A stretch of 64,000 nucleotides of DNA from Amycolatopsis sulphurea (GTDB taxonomy: Bacteria; Actinomycetota; Actinomycetes; Mycobacteriales; Pseudonocardiaceae). Location: positions 2,914,001 through 2,978,000 of the forward strand of contig NZ_PDJK01000002.1 in the NCBI RefSeq assembly GCF_002564045.1. Reading direction: 5' to 3'. This document shows, in pieces, positions 34,945 through 44,265 of the stretch. Position 1 is the stretch's first letter. Every line of letters starts with the position of its first letter. The position numbers and the translations under genes are program-made. The notes below the pieces were generated by a model, which saw only the letters and a list, made by a program, of their open reading frames with translations, did no database searches and was not told the DNA's origin.

Positions 34945-35489
34945 CCATCGACCACCTCCAAAACCTCGTGCAATTTGGCGCGGAGCGAGTCCGCGTCGGC
35001 TCCGGCCGGTGCCAGCGGGCTGTGGTGCGCGATGTCCACCAATGCATCGACCAGCGCCGGTGCGGGACGGATCAGGTCGATTTCACCGAACTCGGGTTCG
35101 TGGCTGATCTGGTGGATCCGCTGGTGGGACAGTCCGATCAGATCGGCCAGTGCGCGCTGGGACAGTTGCCCGTTCAGTTCGCCGACGAGCCGGCGGCGGG
35201 CTCGGTCGCGCCAGTGGGCCAGCGCGGCCGCGACCCGTTCGGCTGCCTGATACTCACGGATGAGAGCAGTGTGGTCCTGTTCGGAGAACTCATAGCGCCA
35301 GCTGATGTCGAAGTGGTCCGGCTCGGTGCTGGTCAGATCGGCGATGACCTCGCGCATGCCCGGATCGACCTCGGCGAAGTGCTCGAAGTCCGCTGCTCCC
35401 ACGGTGCCTTCGGCCAGGCCGTCGGTCACGACCGACACCCACAGGTTGTCCTCGCGCGTGACGGTGACCGGATAGGTCGGGCAACTCAT
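34941..35489 (-). CDS. HicB-like antitoxin with HTH domain
   Basis: A 182-residue protein. Residues 5-60 (YPVTVTREDNLWVSVV...DPGMREVIADL) resemble the partial RNase H fold of HicB antitoxins. Residues about 115-145 form a helix-turn-helix (SQRALADLIGLSHQRIHQIS). The ATG overlaps the upstream toxin stop (ATGA), the toxin-first order typical of HicAB. It likely binds both the toxin and its own promoter. The assignment is by pattern only. Confidence 0.7.
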   Translation of the reverse strand: MSCPTYPVTVTREDNLWVSVVTDGLAEGTVGAADFEHFAEVDPGMREVIADLTSTEPDHFDISWRYEFSEQDHTALIREYQAAERVAAALAHWRDRARRRLVGELNGQLSQRALADLIGLSHQRIHQISHEPEFGEIDLIRPAPALVDALVDIAHHSPLAPAGADADSLRAKLHEVLEVVDG

Positions 35490-35743
35490 CGTTTCTCCAT
35501 CCACTTTTCGCCGAACAGGTGGGACAGTCCGCTTTCCACCGCGCGCAGTACTCCGATCGAGACGTCGCGCGAATGGCCGGTCAACGCGAAGCGGGCAACT
35601 GCGCCGCCCTTGTCGACCACCACGTACATCATGTGCGAGCTCTTGCCTCTTCCCCTTCGCTCCTCGATTGTGTAGCCCTTGTGTCTTGCCGCCGCTCTGG
35701 CCAGCTGCAACACCGCTGCGGCTTTCATCCTCTTGATGACCAC
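35486..35743 (-). CDS. HicA-like toxin, putative mRNA interferase
   Basis: An 85-residue basic protein. GYTIEERRGRGKSSHMMYVV carries the conserved Gly/Ser-His of the double-stranded-RNA-binding-like HicA fold. ALTGHSRDVSIGVLRAVESGL matches the second conserved block, where HicA has a His/Pro stretch then GTLRxI. HicA toxins cleave mRNA when freed. Paired with a HicB-like gene by a 4-bp overlap. Confidence 0.7.
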   Translation of the reverse strand: MVIKRMKAAAVLQLARAAARHKGYTIEERRGRGKSSHMMYVVVDKGGAVARFALTGHSRDVSIGVLRAVESGLSHLFGEKWMEKR

Positions 35744-35858
35744 ATGCTAAGTCTAGCTCTCTAGACGCGCAAGTGTCTAGCCTGATAGACTCGTTCCCGT
35801 TGATGCCGGCTCGCCTGCTTCGTGGGATCACGCGCCGGGGATTGTGGAGGGGGAGAAT

Positions 35859-37129
35859 GTGGGCGTCTTGTCGATCGATTTCGGCACTGCGAGCACGGTC
35901 GGAGTGCTTTCCGCGGTCGGGAGGGAATCTCGGGCCCTTGAGATCGACGGATCGGTCACCATGTCGTCCGCGGTCTACGCCGCCGAAGGCGGCCTGCTCG
36001 TGGTCGGCCAGGACGCGCAGCGGCGGGCTCGGCTCGATCCGAGCCGCTTCGAGCCGAGCCCGAAGCGGCGGATCGGGGACGGGGAGCTGGTGCTCGGCGA
36101 GCGTGCAGTGTCCATTGTCGACGTGTTCGCCGCGGTGCTCCGGCGGATGGGCGAGGCGGCCGCGCGACAGCTTTCGGGGCTCCCGAGCGAGGTGCGGCTC
36201 TCGCATCCGGTGGGCTGGGGTGTGGCCTGGCAAGAAACTCTGCGCGCCGCGGCGGAGAAGGCTGGGTTCCGCGGGATCCGGTTGGTGCCGGAGCCCGTCG
36301 CCGCAGCTGCGCACTATGCTTCGCGCGGTGCACGGCTTTCCGGACCGCTCGCGGTCTACGACCTCGGGGCGGGTTCCTTCGATTGTGCGGTAGTCGGCTT
36401 CGGTGCGGATGGACTCTCCGTGCTTGCGGGGGACGGGCTGGCGGATCTGGGCGGCCTGGACATCGACCAGGCGCTGATCGTCCACATCGGACGGTTGATC
36501 TCGCATGCCGATCCAGCGCAGTGGCAACGGTTGTTGCGGCCACAGTCGACCGCTGATCCCGGCAGCGGCGCGCGTTGCTGCAGGACGTGCGTGACGCGAA
36601 GGAGAGCTTGTCCCGGCACGCGCGGACCGAGGTGCCGATGCCCGATCCGTTCGGCGACGTGCTGGTCACCCGGGCGGAGCTGGAAGCCTTGGTGCGGCCG
36701 AGCCTGTTGCGCAGCGCCGAGCTGCTCGCCGCGACGATCCGGCGAGCCGGGCTGACCGCGGCGCAACTCGGCGGGGTCTACCTGGTTGGCGGTCCGAGCC
36801 GGATGCCGCTGCTGGCCGAGCTGGTCGGCAAGATCGTCGGCGTGGCACCGGCCACCCAGGACCAGCCGGAAACAGCGGTCGCTTTCGGGCTCCACCACGT
36901 GCCACTCGACGAGATCGATTCGGGAAGTCTTGCTGTAGCACCAGGCATGGCGCCGGGGTTGCCATGGATCCCGGTTTCGGGCCCAGGACAAGGTTGGGCT
37001 GGACGACAAGAGGAATCACCGGCTTCGGAGGGCGTTACGGGTGCGCCGCCGGAAGAAGGGAAGTCGCCGGACGGGGTGCGAGCTTCGCCGCCGGGGTACC
37101 GGGCGGTTCGAGGTCGAGGCAGGACGTGA
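35859..37129 (+). pseudogene. Hsp70-family (DnaK-like) protein, frameshifted
   Basis: GTG 35859 follows GGAGGGGGA and gives VGVLSIDFGTASTVGVLSA, the Hsp70 phosphate-1 loop; VYDLGAGSFD near 165 is phosphate 2. Near 36558 the frame is lost: STADPGSG should continue as R-Q-R-R-A-L-L-Q-D-V-R-D-A-K-E, which is found in another frame, consistent with one missing base. The second frame includes GVYLVGGPSRMPLL, the adenosine-binding motif, and runs to 37129. The substrate-binding domain is absent; the tail passes into low-complexity sequence. Either a genuine null mutation or a single sequencing error. Confidence 0.8.
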
Positions 37130-37146
37130 CATTGCCGGGTGGTTCG

Positions 37147-37398
37147 GGGTTGTGGCGAGGTGTGGCTGGGCCGGGTAGTTCGGTGTTGCAGGGAGGTATG
37201 GCTGCGCCGGGTGGTTGGGGGTTGGAGGGAGGTGTAGCTGCGCCGGGTGGTTGGGGGTTGGAGGGACGTGTGGCTGCGCCGGGTGCTTCAGGGTTGCAGC
37301 GAGGCATGGCCGTCTCGGGCGTTTCATAGTTGCGGCAAGGCATGGCCTGGCAGGGCGCCTCGGAGTCGCAGCACGGCATGGGGGCGGAACCGGAGACG
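37147..37398 (+). repeat. 36-bp tandem repeat, seven units
   Basis: Units begin at 37147, 37183, 37219, 37255, 37291, 37327 and 37363. In one plus frame they encode 12-residue units such as GLEGGVAAPGGW, GLEGRVAAPGAS and GLQRGMAVSGVS, interrupted by TAG at the start of the sixth unit. Middle units are nearly identical and outer ones diverge, as in a decaying coding minisatellite. It probably was the low-complexity tail of the Hsp70-like protein. Confidence 0.85.
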
Positions 37399-38022
37399 TG
37401 GCAAGGTTCGGCCGCATATCAAGGGTCGTTGCCTTCGGCGGGACCGGAAGGGACGGCAAAGGGCTCTTCGTCGGCGTCATCGGGCACGGCAGTCTCCACG
37501 AAACCCGGGGCCTGACAATTGGTCCTGTCACAGTCCTCCGGTTCGCTGCCGGTCTCGATCCCAGGCTTGGGGCTGTATCAAAATCGGCCGGGAGTCTCGG
37601 GGCCGGATGGGCCGACTCCGTGCATGCTCAAGCTGGCCGGCTCCGTCGCAAGCCGTGCGTCGTGTTCGGGCGAGCCCGCGATCGCGGACGGGATCGCGGG
37701 CCGGGCGGCGCTTTGCCGGTTTCCGCAGAAAAGTTGCTGCGTCACCCTTTACGAGGGCATCGAACTGGGCAAGATCGAGCAAAGCGTGCACAGGCAGATG
37801 AATGGCCGGGTCCTTGATCACCGATGGCAGGCGGGTGAGTTGCGCGGGCGATATCTGGTCGGCATCGGGAGGAAGGCCGGTCTTCTGTTCTTCCAGTCCG
37901 ATGGGCTGGGGGGACCGGGATGCTGAGGAACAAGCGGCGCGGAGCACCCAGCCCAACGGCCGGAAGAGACCTTGTCGGCTACTTCGAGGAGGAAATTCTG
38001 CCAGGACAGTGAATCGAGAGAC
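37399..38022. other. Region without a supported gene after the 36-bp repeat
   Basis: The repeat frame runs on as a Ser/Gly/Gln-rich stretch to a TGA at 37513-37515 and then reopens to about 37926 without recognisable domains. An antisense frame of similar length is also open. Codon bias is poor in both. I read this as decayed sequence between the Hsp70-like gene and pcp. Confidence 0.5.
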
Positions 38023-38631
38023 TCAGTGCAGGGTGCCGGACGGTACCGGTATGCCCGTGGTGACCGTCTGCGCGGTGTCGATCACGAGGCCAAGCGCAGT
38101 AGCCGAGTCCGGGACGGAGAGATCCGCCTCGGCGGGGACGTGCACGAATCCGCCGCGGAGGTCCGGCAGTTCGGTGGCGAGCAGGTGGAGGAGGCCGTAG
38201 AAGACCTGATTGCACACGTACGTACCGGCGGTAAATGAGACCGCGGCGGGCAGCTCGGCCGCTTCGATCGCGGCAACTGCGGCTTTGACCGGCAATTTCG
38301 TGAAGTACGCGGTCGGGCCGTTCTCGACCACCGGTACGTCGATCGGCTGTGCCCCGGCGTTGTCCGGGATCCGCGCGTCGACGAGGTTGATCGCCACCCG
38401 CTCCGGCGTTACCGCGTGGCGGCCGCTCGCCAGGCCGGTGCACACGACCAGCGAAGGCCGGTACTCCTCGACCGCGGCGCGCAGCGCGGGCAGCGCCGCG
38501 CCGAACTCGCAGGGCAGTTCGACTGCCACTGTGTCGTTCCGGCGCGACGCCACCAGCGAAGCCGCCTGCCAGGAGGGGTTCGCGGTCGCTCCGTCGAACG
38601 GCGCGAACCCCGTCAGCAGTACTGTTGTCAC
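38023..38631 (-). CDS. pcp: Pyroglutamyl-peptidase I
   Basis: Removes N-terminal pyroglutamate from peptides in the cytoplasm (peptidase family C15). The 202-residue protein starts VLLTGFAPFDG and has the catalytic Cys in GTYVCN near 141 and His in FVHVP near 163; the Glu lies in the VAINL(VDARIPDN) block. GTG 38631 overlaps the M1 peptidase stop, so the two peptidases are cotranscribed and may act on the same peptide pool. Confidence 0.93.
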   Translation of the reverse strand: MTTVLLTGFAPFDGATANPSWQAASLVASRRNDTVAVELPCEFGAALPALRAAVEEYRPSLVVCTGLASGRHAVTPERVAINLVDARIPDNAGAQPIDVPVVENGPTAYFTKLPVKAAVAAIEAAELPAAVSFTAGTYVCNQVFYGLLHLLATELPDLRGGFVHVPAEADLSVPDSATALGLVIDTAQTVTTGIPVPSGTLH

Positions 38632-40073
38632 GCGGCTGGCTTCAGATCGCCCGGGTAGAGGTACTGATCCGCGGGCTTTCCAGTGCCATAGATCCAGGCA
38701 TCGAAAAAGCCTTGCAGATCCTTGTGCGCCACCGCTTCGGTGTAGTGCTGGAATTCCTGCATGTTCGCGTTTCCGTCACGGTGCAGCGCGGGCCAGGTCT
38801 TGAGTACGCGGTCGAAAGCGGCCTGTCCGATGTACTTGCTCAGCGCGTGCAGCATCATCGGGCCCTTGGAGTACACCGCAGTGAACTCCTTGCCAGGGCC
38901 CATGTCGTAGAGCTTGCCGTTCCAGAAACCCTGGGTGACCGCGCCGACCTTGGTCCGGTACTGGTCGTCCAGGTTCACGCCGTGCTTGGCCTGGTCCCAG
39001 AGCCAAGTCGCGTACGAGGCGAAGCACTCGTTGAGGCAGATGTCCTTCCAGTGGTCCACCGCGACCGCGTCGCCGTACCACTGGTGGGCATTCTCGTGCA
39101 CGATCGTGCTCTCGTCGCCTGCCCGGCCCGAGTAGATCGGCCGGCTCAGGGTCTCCAGCGAGAATCCAATCGGCTCGGCGAGGAAGATGCCGCCTGCGGC
39201 GTCCACCGGGTACTTGCCGAACTTCGACTCCAGGAAGTCGAGGATCTCCGGCAGCTTCGCCTCGGCCTCCTTGGTCGTGTCCGGCGTGCCGGGTGCGAAT
39301 GCGCTGACGATCGGGGTGCCGTCCGTGCGCTGCTGGCGATCGAAGGTCCACTTGTCGATGGCGACCGTGGTCATGTACGGCGCGGCCGGCGTGTTCTCCG
39401 CCCAGACGTGCGTGGTGCCGCCGGGCGCGGCGAACGAACGGCCTTCGCGGCCGTTGGAGATCACGCCCCATTCGTCCGGAACCGTGATGGCGAGATGGAA
39501 CGTCGCCTTGTCCCGCGGAGTGTCGTTCGCCGGGTACCAGGTGGTGGCCGACTTCGGCTCACCGGCCACGAACGCGCCGCCGGACTCCGAGAACTGCCAG
39601 CCGTTGTTGCCGAGCACCGGGTCCTTGATCGGCGCGGGCACGCCGTGGTAGGCGATCTCCGCCCGGAACGGCAGCCCCTTGAACAACGGCACCCGCGGCG
39701 TGATGACGAGCTCGTGGTCGCCGCTGCGGGTGAACGTCGCGGACTGCCCGTTCACCTTTACCGTGTCGACGGTGAGGCCCTTGAGATCGAGGTTGAACGA
39801 GCTGAGCGACTGGGTCGCCCGCGCGGAAATCGTCTGCCGACCGGTCAGCTCGTGGCTGTCCGGCGCGTAGGAGACCTTCAAGTTGTAGTCGGCTACGTCG
39901 TAGCCGCCGTTGCCGTCCTGCGGATAGTAGCTGTCGCCGGCGCCGTCCGAGCCGGGCGCCGGTCGTTCCCAGCCGTCCTGCCCGGCCGACGCGACCCCGG
40001 TGACCAGGCTCAACGCGGCGAGCGTGGCGGCGGCCGTCACCGTCGGGCGGCGCCAGCGGTTCGATGCAGTCAT
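38628..40073 (-). CDS. M1-family zinc metallopeptidase, secreted
   Basis: A 481-residue aminopeptidase-like protein. A cleavable signal peptide lies at residues 1-31 (basic start, TVTAAATLAALSLVTG, ASA). The gluzincin site HENAH is near 325 with the second Glu in NECFASY near 345. At 480 residues it lacks the large C-terminal helical domain of PepN. ATG 40073 is chosen for the signal peptide. A paralogue at 47459-48871 shares the GDSYYPQDGNGGYD-type N-terminus and the active site. Confidence 0.9.
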   Translation of the reverse strand: MTASNRWRRPTVTAAATLAALSLVTGVASAGQDGWERPAPGSDGAGDSYYPQDGNGGYDVADYNLKVSYAPDSHELTGRQTISARATQSLSSFNLDLKGLTVDTVKVNGQSATFTRSGDHELVITPRVPLFKGLPFRAEIAYHGVPAPIKDPVLGNNGWQFSESGGAFVAGEPKSATTWYPANDTPRDKATFHLAITVPDEWGVISNGREGRSFAAPGGTTHVWAENTPAAPYMTTVAIDKWTFDRQQRTDGTPIVSAFAPGTPDTTKEAEAKLPEILDFLESKFGKYPVDAAGGIFLAEPIGFSLETLSRPIYSGRAGDESTIVHENAHQWYGDAVAVDHWKDICLNECFASYATWLWDQAKHGVNLDDQYRTKVGAVTQGFWNGKLYDMGPGKEFTAVYSKGPMMLHALSKYIGQAAFDRVLKTWPALHRDGNANMQEFQHYTEAVAHKDLQGFFDAWIYGTGKPADQYLYPGDLKPAA

Positions 40074-40215
40074 GAGGCTCCTGTCTGATCGGCGGATCAA
40101 GGCAACGTATCGGGCGCGGCCGGTCGCGGGGATCGGCCGAAAGTGATATGTCCGGAAAATCCCCACTTCCGTCGGGTGCGGCCCGTTCGCCGCCGCAGTC
40201 TGGAAAGCTGGAGTC

Positions 40216-43200
40216 GTGTACGTGGCGTTGCTGGGGCCGTTACGGGCGGCGGAGGACGACGGCACGCCGATCGACATCGGCGGCGCACGCCTCCGCACGC
40301 TCTTGGCCAGGCTCGCGCTGGACGTCGGCCGCGCGGTACCGCCTGACATGCTGATCGACGGGCTGTGGGGCGGCGAGCCGCCTGCCGACGCCGCCAACGC
40401 GCTGCAATCCCTGGTCTCGCGGCTGCGCCGGGTGCTGCGGCAGCCCGGCGTACAGCTGGAGTCCGGCCCAGGCGGGTACCGGCTCGCGATCCCCGCCGAA
40501 GCAGTGGACGTGCACCGGTTCGAGCAGCTGGCCGCGGAGGGCCGGAACGAGCTTGCCGCCGGACGTGACCCTCGTGCTGCCGAGATACTGCGTGAAGCGC
40601 TGGAGCTGTGGCGGGGTGTGGCGCTCGCCGATGTGCTCGACGCGCCGTTCGCTGCCGAGTTCGCCGGTCGGCTGGACGAGCTGCGTGCGGAGGTCATGGA
40701 AGACCGGTTCGAAGCCGAGCTGCGGCTCGGCCGGCACGCCGAGGTGCTGTCCGACCTGGCTGCCGCCGTCCAGCAGCAACCGTTGAGAGAGCGGCTGGTC
40801 GGTCTGCGGATTCAGGCGTTGTGCGCCGCAGGGCGGCAAGCCGATGCGTTGCACACGTACGAGGCGACGCGCGTCGTCTTGGCCGAAGAACTCGGTGTGG
40901 ATCCGTCCGCGGAGCTACAGGACGTCCACTTGCGAGCCTTACGTGGCGAGTTCGCGTCGGCACCCGCCGTGGCCGACCGGTTGCCGCAACGGCTGACCAG
41001 CTTCATCGGACGGACGGACGAGCTGAAACTGCTTGCCGAACTGCTCGCGGACGCCCGGCTGGTGACACTCGTCGGTCCGGGCGGGGCCGGGAAGACGCGG
41101 CTCGCGACCGAAGCGGCATCGAGACACCCCGCGCAGGCGCGGAGCCGGGTGTGGTTCGTGCCGCTCGCCGGCGTGCGCGATGCTGCGGACGTGCTCGGTT
41201 CGCTGCTCGCCGCGCTTGAAGTGCGGGAGACGCGAGTGGGCGAGACCGAGGTGCGGCGTCGTCCGCTGGGGTCGGTGGAGCACGCGGCGGAGGTGCTTTC
41301 CAGCGGGGAATCGCTGCTGGTTCTGGACAATTGCGAGCACGTGATCGACACCGCGGCCCGGCTGGCCGACGACCTGCTGCGCCGGGTGCCCGGGTTGCGG
41401 GTGCTTGCGACCAGCCGCGAGCCGCTCGCGATCACCGGTGAGGCGCTGTGCCCGCTCGGCCCACTGCCGGTGCCCGCGGAGACCGCGCTCCCGAGCGAGG
41501 TCGGTGCGCTCGATTCCGCGCGGCTCTTCCTGGATCGTGCGGTCGCGGTACGTCCGGGCTTCCACCTCGACGAGTCCACAGTGGAGGCTGTCACGCAGAT
41601 CTGCCGCCGGCTGGACGGAATGCCGCTCGCCTTGGAACTGGCCGCGGCCCGGTTGCGCTCGATGACCGCCGGGCAGATCGCCGAGCGGCTCGACGACCGG
41701 TTCCGCCTGCTGACCTCGGGCAGCCGCACCGCTTTGCCGCGTCAGCGCACCCTGCGGGCGGTGGTCGAGTGGAGCTGGGATCTGCTCACCGACACCGAAC
41801 TCCGGCTGGCCCGGCGGCTGGCGGTCTTCGCGTCGAGCTTCGACGAAGCGGCGGCGGAGGCCGTTTGCGCGGACGAGCACCTGCCCGCCGGGGAGGTCGT
41901 GTACGTACTCGGATCGCTGGTCGAGAAATCCATTGTGGACACGTTGGGGACGCGTTACCGGATGCTCGAGACCTTGCGTGTTTACGCCGACGACCGGCTC
42001 GCCGCGGCCGGCGAACGGGAGCGGTTCCGGTCCGCGATGGTGGCGTACTATCTGGACCTGGCCGAGCGCACCGAACCGATCCTGCGTTCCCGCGAACAGC
42101 TGGACGCGATCGCCGTCTACGAAGCCGAAAACGACAACCTGAGCGCGGCCCTGCGTGCGGCCATCGACGCCGAGGACGGGATTTCCGCCGGCCGGTTGCT
42201 GTTCGCCATGTTCTGGTACCTCACTGTGCTCGGGCAGAGCGAGCGCGCGGGTTCCTTCCTCAACGATGTGCTCAAACTGGACGAACAGCTGCCGCCGGAC
42301 GTCTCCGCGAGCTTGCGGATGAGTCAGGCCATGCTGCGCGCCATCGGAGGTCCGCAACACCTGACCGGGGTCACGGAGCTGGTGGACGAGTGCGTGCGCA
42401 CGGGTGCCGCCGACCGGAGCCGGTGGCTGACGGTGGCGTTGCCGGTGGTGGCGCATGTCAGCGGGCTGCCGGAGCTGGCCCGGCGGGAGGTCCGCCGGGC
42501 CGTCACCGGCCCGGATGCCTGGGGCCGGGCCGCGGGGTACTGGGCGGAGAGCTTTCTGCGCACCGACGCCGGGGACCTGGCCGGCGCGGCCGCTGCACGC
42601 GAGCGCGCGCACGCCGGTTTCGCCGAGATCGGCGACCGCTGGGGGCTCGCCATGACTTACGGTTTCCGCGCGGCGGACCGGTCCCAAAGCGGCGACCACG
42701 AAGGCGCGATCGCCGACTACACCGAAGGAGTGCGGCTGGCGCTGGAGCTACGTTCCCACGACGATGTTGTCCAGCAGTGGTGGCGGTTGGCCGAGGAACG
42801 TTCCCGGGCCGGCGATCAGCCAGGCTCCCGGCGGGAACTGGACGGCGCCTGGCGCTACGCCGAGGCCAGCGGGACCCGGCAACTGCAGGCGATTCTGTTG
42901 CTGGGGTACGAGGTGGTCGCGATGCGCGAGAGAGACTTTGCCCGCGCGCGTGAGATCGGCCGGGAGATTCGTTCCGCACAACAGGAATGGCCGTTTCCCG
43001 ACGGTGGTTTCGAGGACGAGTGGCTGGCCGCGCTGGACGCTTCCTTGCTCGTCGCCGAAGAAAAGCCGGATGAGGCCGAACCGTTGGTCGCCACCGTACT
43101 GCGCGTGGTGGCCCACCGTGCCGATATGCCTCGGCTGGCGGAAGTGATCGAACTCCTGGCGCGAATCCGTTACCAGCAGCACGAAACCGAGGAGGCCGCT

Positions 43201-43398
43201 CGGCTGCTCTGGCTGACCGAGGTGGTTCGTGGCCGGCTGGACCTCGGCAGCCCGGAGGTGCGCGAGCTGATCCACAAGCTCGGCAACGACCTGGGGCAGT
43301 CCCGGCTCGAAGAGCTGGCCGCCGAGGTGCGCCGCGTCCCGCGAGCGGAGTCGCTTGAGCAACTTCTGTCCACATTGGATGGACATTCAGGACAGTAG
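40216..43398 (+). CDS. SARP/AfsR-type regulator: OmpR-like wHTH, BTAD, NB-ARC, TPR-like repeats
   Basis: A 1060-residue multidomain activator. A winged-helix DNA-binding domain spans about 1-95, then a bacterial transcriptional activation domain about 100-245. An NTPase domain follows with Walker A GPGGAGKT near 290 and Walker B LLVLDNCEH near 372. The C-terminal 450 residues are helical TPR-like repeats. Such proteins switch on secondary-metabolite or transport genes. GTG 40216 begins YVALLGPL. It lies convergent with a DrrAB-type exporter but no biosynthetic genes are in view. Confidence 0.9.
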   Translation: MYVALLGPLRAAEDDGTPIDIGGARLRTLLARLALDVGRAVPPDMLIDGLWGGEPPADAANALQSLVSRLRRVLRQPGVQLESGPGGYRLAIPAEAVDVHRFEQLAAEGRNELAAGRDPRAAEILREALELWRGVALADVLDAPFAAEFAGRLDELRAEVMEDRFEAELRLGRHAEVLSDLAAAVQQQPLRERLVGLRIQALCAAGRQADALHTYEATRVVLAEELGVDPSAELQDVHLRALRGEFASAPAVADRLPQRLTSFIGRTDELKLLAELLADARLVTLVGPGGAGKTRLATEAASRHPAQARSRVWFVPLAGVRDAADVLGSLLAALEVRETRVGETEVRRRPLGSVEHAAEVLSSGESLLVLDNCEHVIDTAARLADDLLRRVPGLRVLATSREPLAITGEALCPLGPLPVPAETALPSEVGALDSARLFLDRAVAVRPGFHLDESTVEAVTQICRRLDGMPLALELAAARLRSMTAGQIAERLDDRFRLLTSGSRTALPRQRTLRAVVEWSWDLLTDTELRLARRLAVFASSFDEAAAEAVCADEHLPAGEVVYVLGSLVEKSIVDTLGTRYRMLETLRVYADDRLAAAGERERFRSAMVAYYLDLAERTEPILRSREQLDAIAVYEAENDNLSAALRAAIDAEDGISAGRLLFAMFWYLTVLGQSERAGSFLNDVLKLDEQLPPDVSASLRMSQAMLRAIGGPQHLTGVTELVDECVRTGAADRSRWLTVALPVVAHVSGLPELARREVRRAVTGPDAWGRAAGYWAESFLRTDAGDLAGAAAARERAHAGFAEIGDRWGLAMTYGFRAADRSQSGDHEGAIADYTEGVRLALELRSHDDVVQQWWRLAEERSRAGDQPGSRRELDGAWRYAEASGTRQLQAILLLGYEVVAMRERDFARAREIGREIRSAQQEWPFPDGGFEDEWLAALDASLLVAEEKPDEAEPLVATVLRVVAHRADMPRLAEVIELLARIRYQQHETEEAARLLWLTEVVRGRLDLGSPEVRELIHKLGNDLGQSRLEELAAEVRRVPRAESLEQLLSTLDGHSGQ

Positions 43399-43467
43399 TT
43401 CGGCCTCGATGGCGCGGAACAGGCGGGCGAGAGCATTGCTGCCCGCTGTGACCCGTCGCCGCGGACC

Positions 43468-44265
43468 TCAGACGCGGCGCCGATAAGCCCAGGTCGCCAA
43501 CGGGAAGAAGACCACCACGAAACCCACCATCCACGCGATCGCGCCGGTCAGCGGTCCGGCGACAGGGCCGCCATTGAGCAGGCCGCGCAGGGTATTGGTG
43601 AGAAGGCTGACCGGATTGATGTCGGCCCAGGCGCGCAGCCAGCCGGGCATCTGCACGGGGGAGACGAATACGTTGCTGGCGAAAGTGAGCGGCATGATGA
43701 ACACGAACATCAGCCCCTGCGCCGCACCCGGCGATTTCATCAGCATTCCGACGAATACCGAGGCCCAGCACAGGCACAGCCCGAACGCGATGACCAGCAG
43801 AATCGCCACCACGAACTGGGTCGGTCCGGTTTCCACCCGGTAGCCCATCACCGTGGCCACCACCATCAATACCGTCAGGCACACCAGGTAGCGCACGATG
43901 TCCGCGAGCACCGCGCCTACCAGCGGTGCCGAACGCGCGATCGGCATGGCGCGGAAGCGGTCGAACACGCCCTTGGTCACGTCGGTGTTCAGCTGGGTGC
44001 CGACGGTGAGGCAGGCCTGCAGGATGTTCATCACGATCACGCCCGGCACGAGGCTCTGCAGGTAGTTCGCGGTCGAACCGCCCAGTGCGTTGCCGAACAG
44101 GTAGGTGAACATGAGCAGGAAGATGATCGGCGCGATGGTCACGTCGGCCAGCTGCTCGGGGTTCTTGCGGATCTTCAGTATTCCCCGCCAGGCCAAGGAA
44201 AAGGAGTGTTGCACCGCCGGTCCGAAGTGGATTCTGCGGGGTGGGTCGAGCACGGGCGCGGTCAT
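43468..44265 (-). CDS. ABC-2 type transporter permease, DrrB-like
   Basis: A 265-residue protein with six TM segments and the ABC-2 membrane domain (GVFDRFRAMPIARSA between TM2 and TM3, typical of daunorubicin-type DrrB). It overlaps the ATP-binding gene by four bases. Together they form an exporter of lipids or drugs; the substrate is unknown. Confidence 0.9.
   Translation of the reverse strand: MTAPVLDPPRRIHFGPAVQHSFSLAWRGILKIRKNPEQLADVTIAPIIFLLMFTYLFGNALGGSTANYLQSLVPGVIVMNILQACLTVGTQLNTDVTKGVFDRFRAMPIARSAPLVGAVLADIVRYLVCLTVLMVVATVMGYRVETGPTQFVVAILLVIAFGLCLCWASVFVGMLMKSPGAAQGLMFVFIMPLTFASNVFVSPVQMPGWLRAWADINPVSLLTNTLRGLLNGGPVAGPLTGAIAWMVGFVVVFFPLATWAYRRRV

Noticed and set aside
37147..37398. 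CRISPR array
   Set aside because: The 36-bp units abut with no spacers and are not identical; no cas genes nearby. It is a coding minisatellite.
37016..37531. 171-codon antisense protein with P-T-P-N-H-P-A repeats
   Set aside because: Its repeats come from the 36-bp DNA repeat read backwards; no start signal or partner.
42503..43882. 459-codon antisense frame over the SARP regulator and DrrB ends
   Set aside because: Crosses two certain genes; Arg/Pro-rich shadow.
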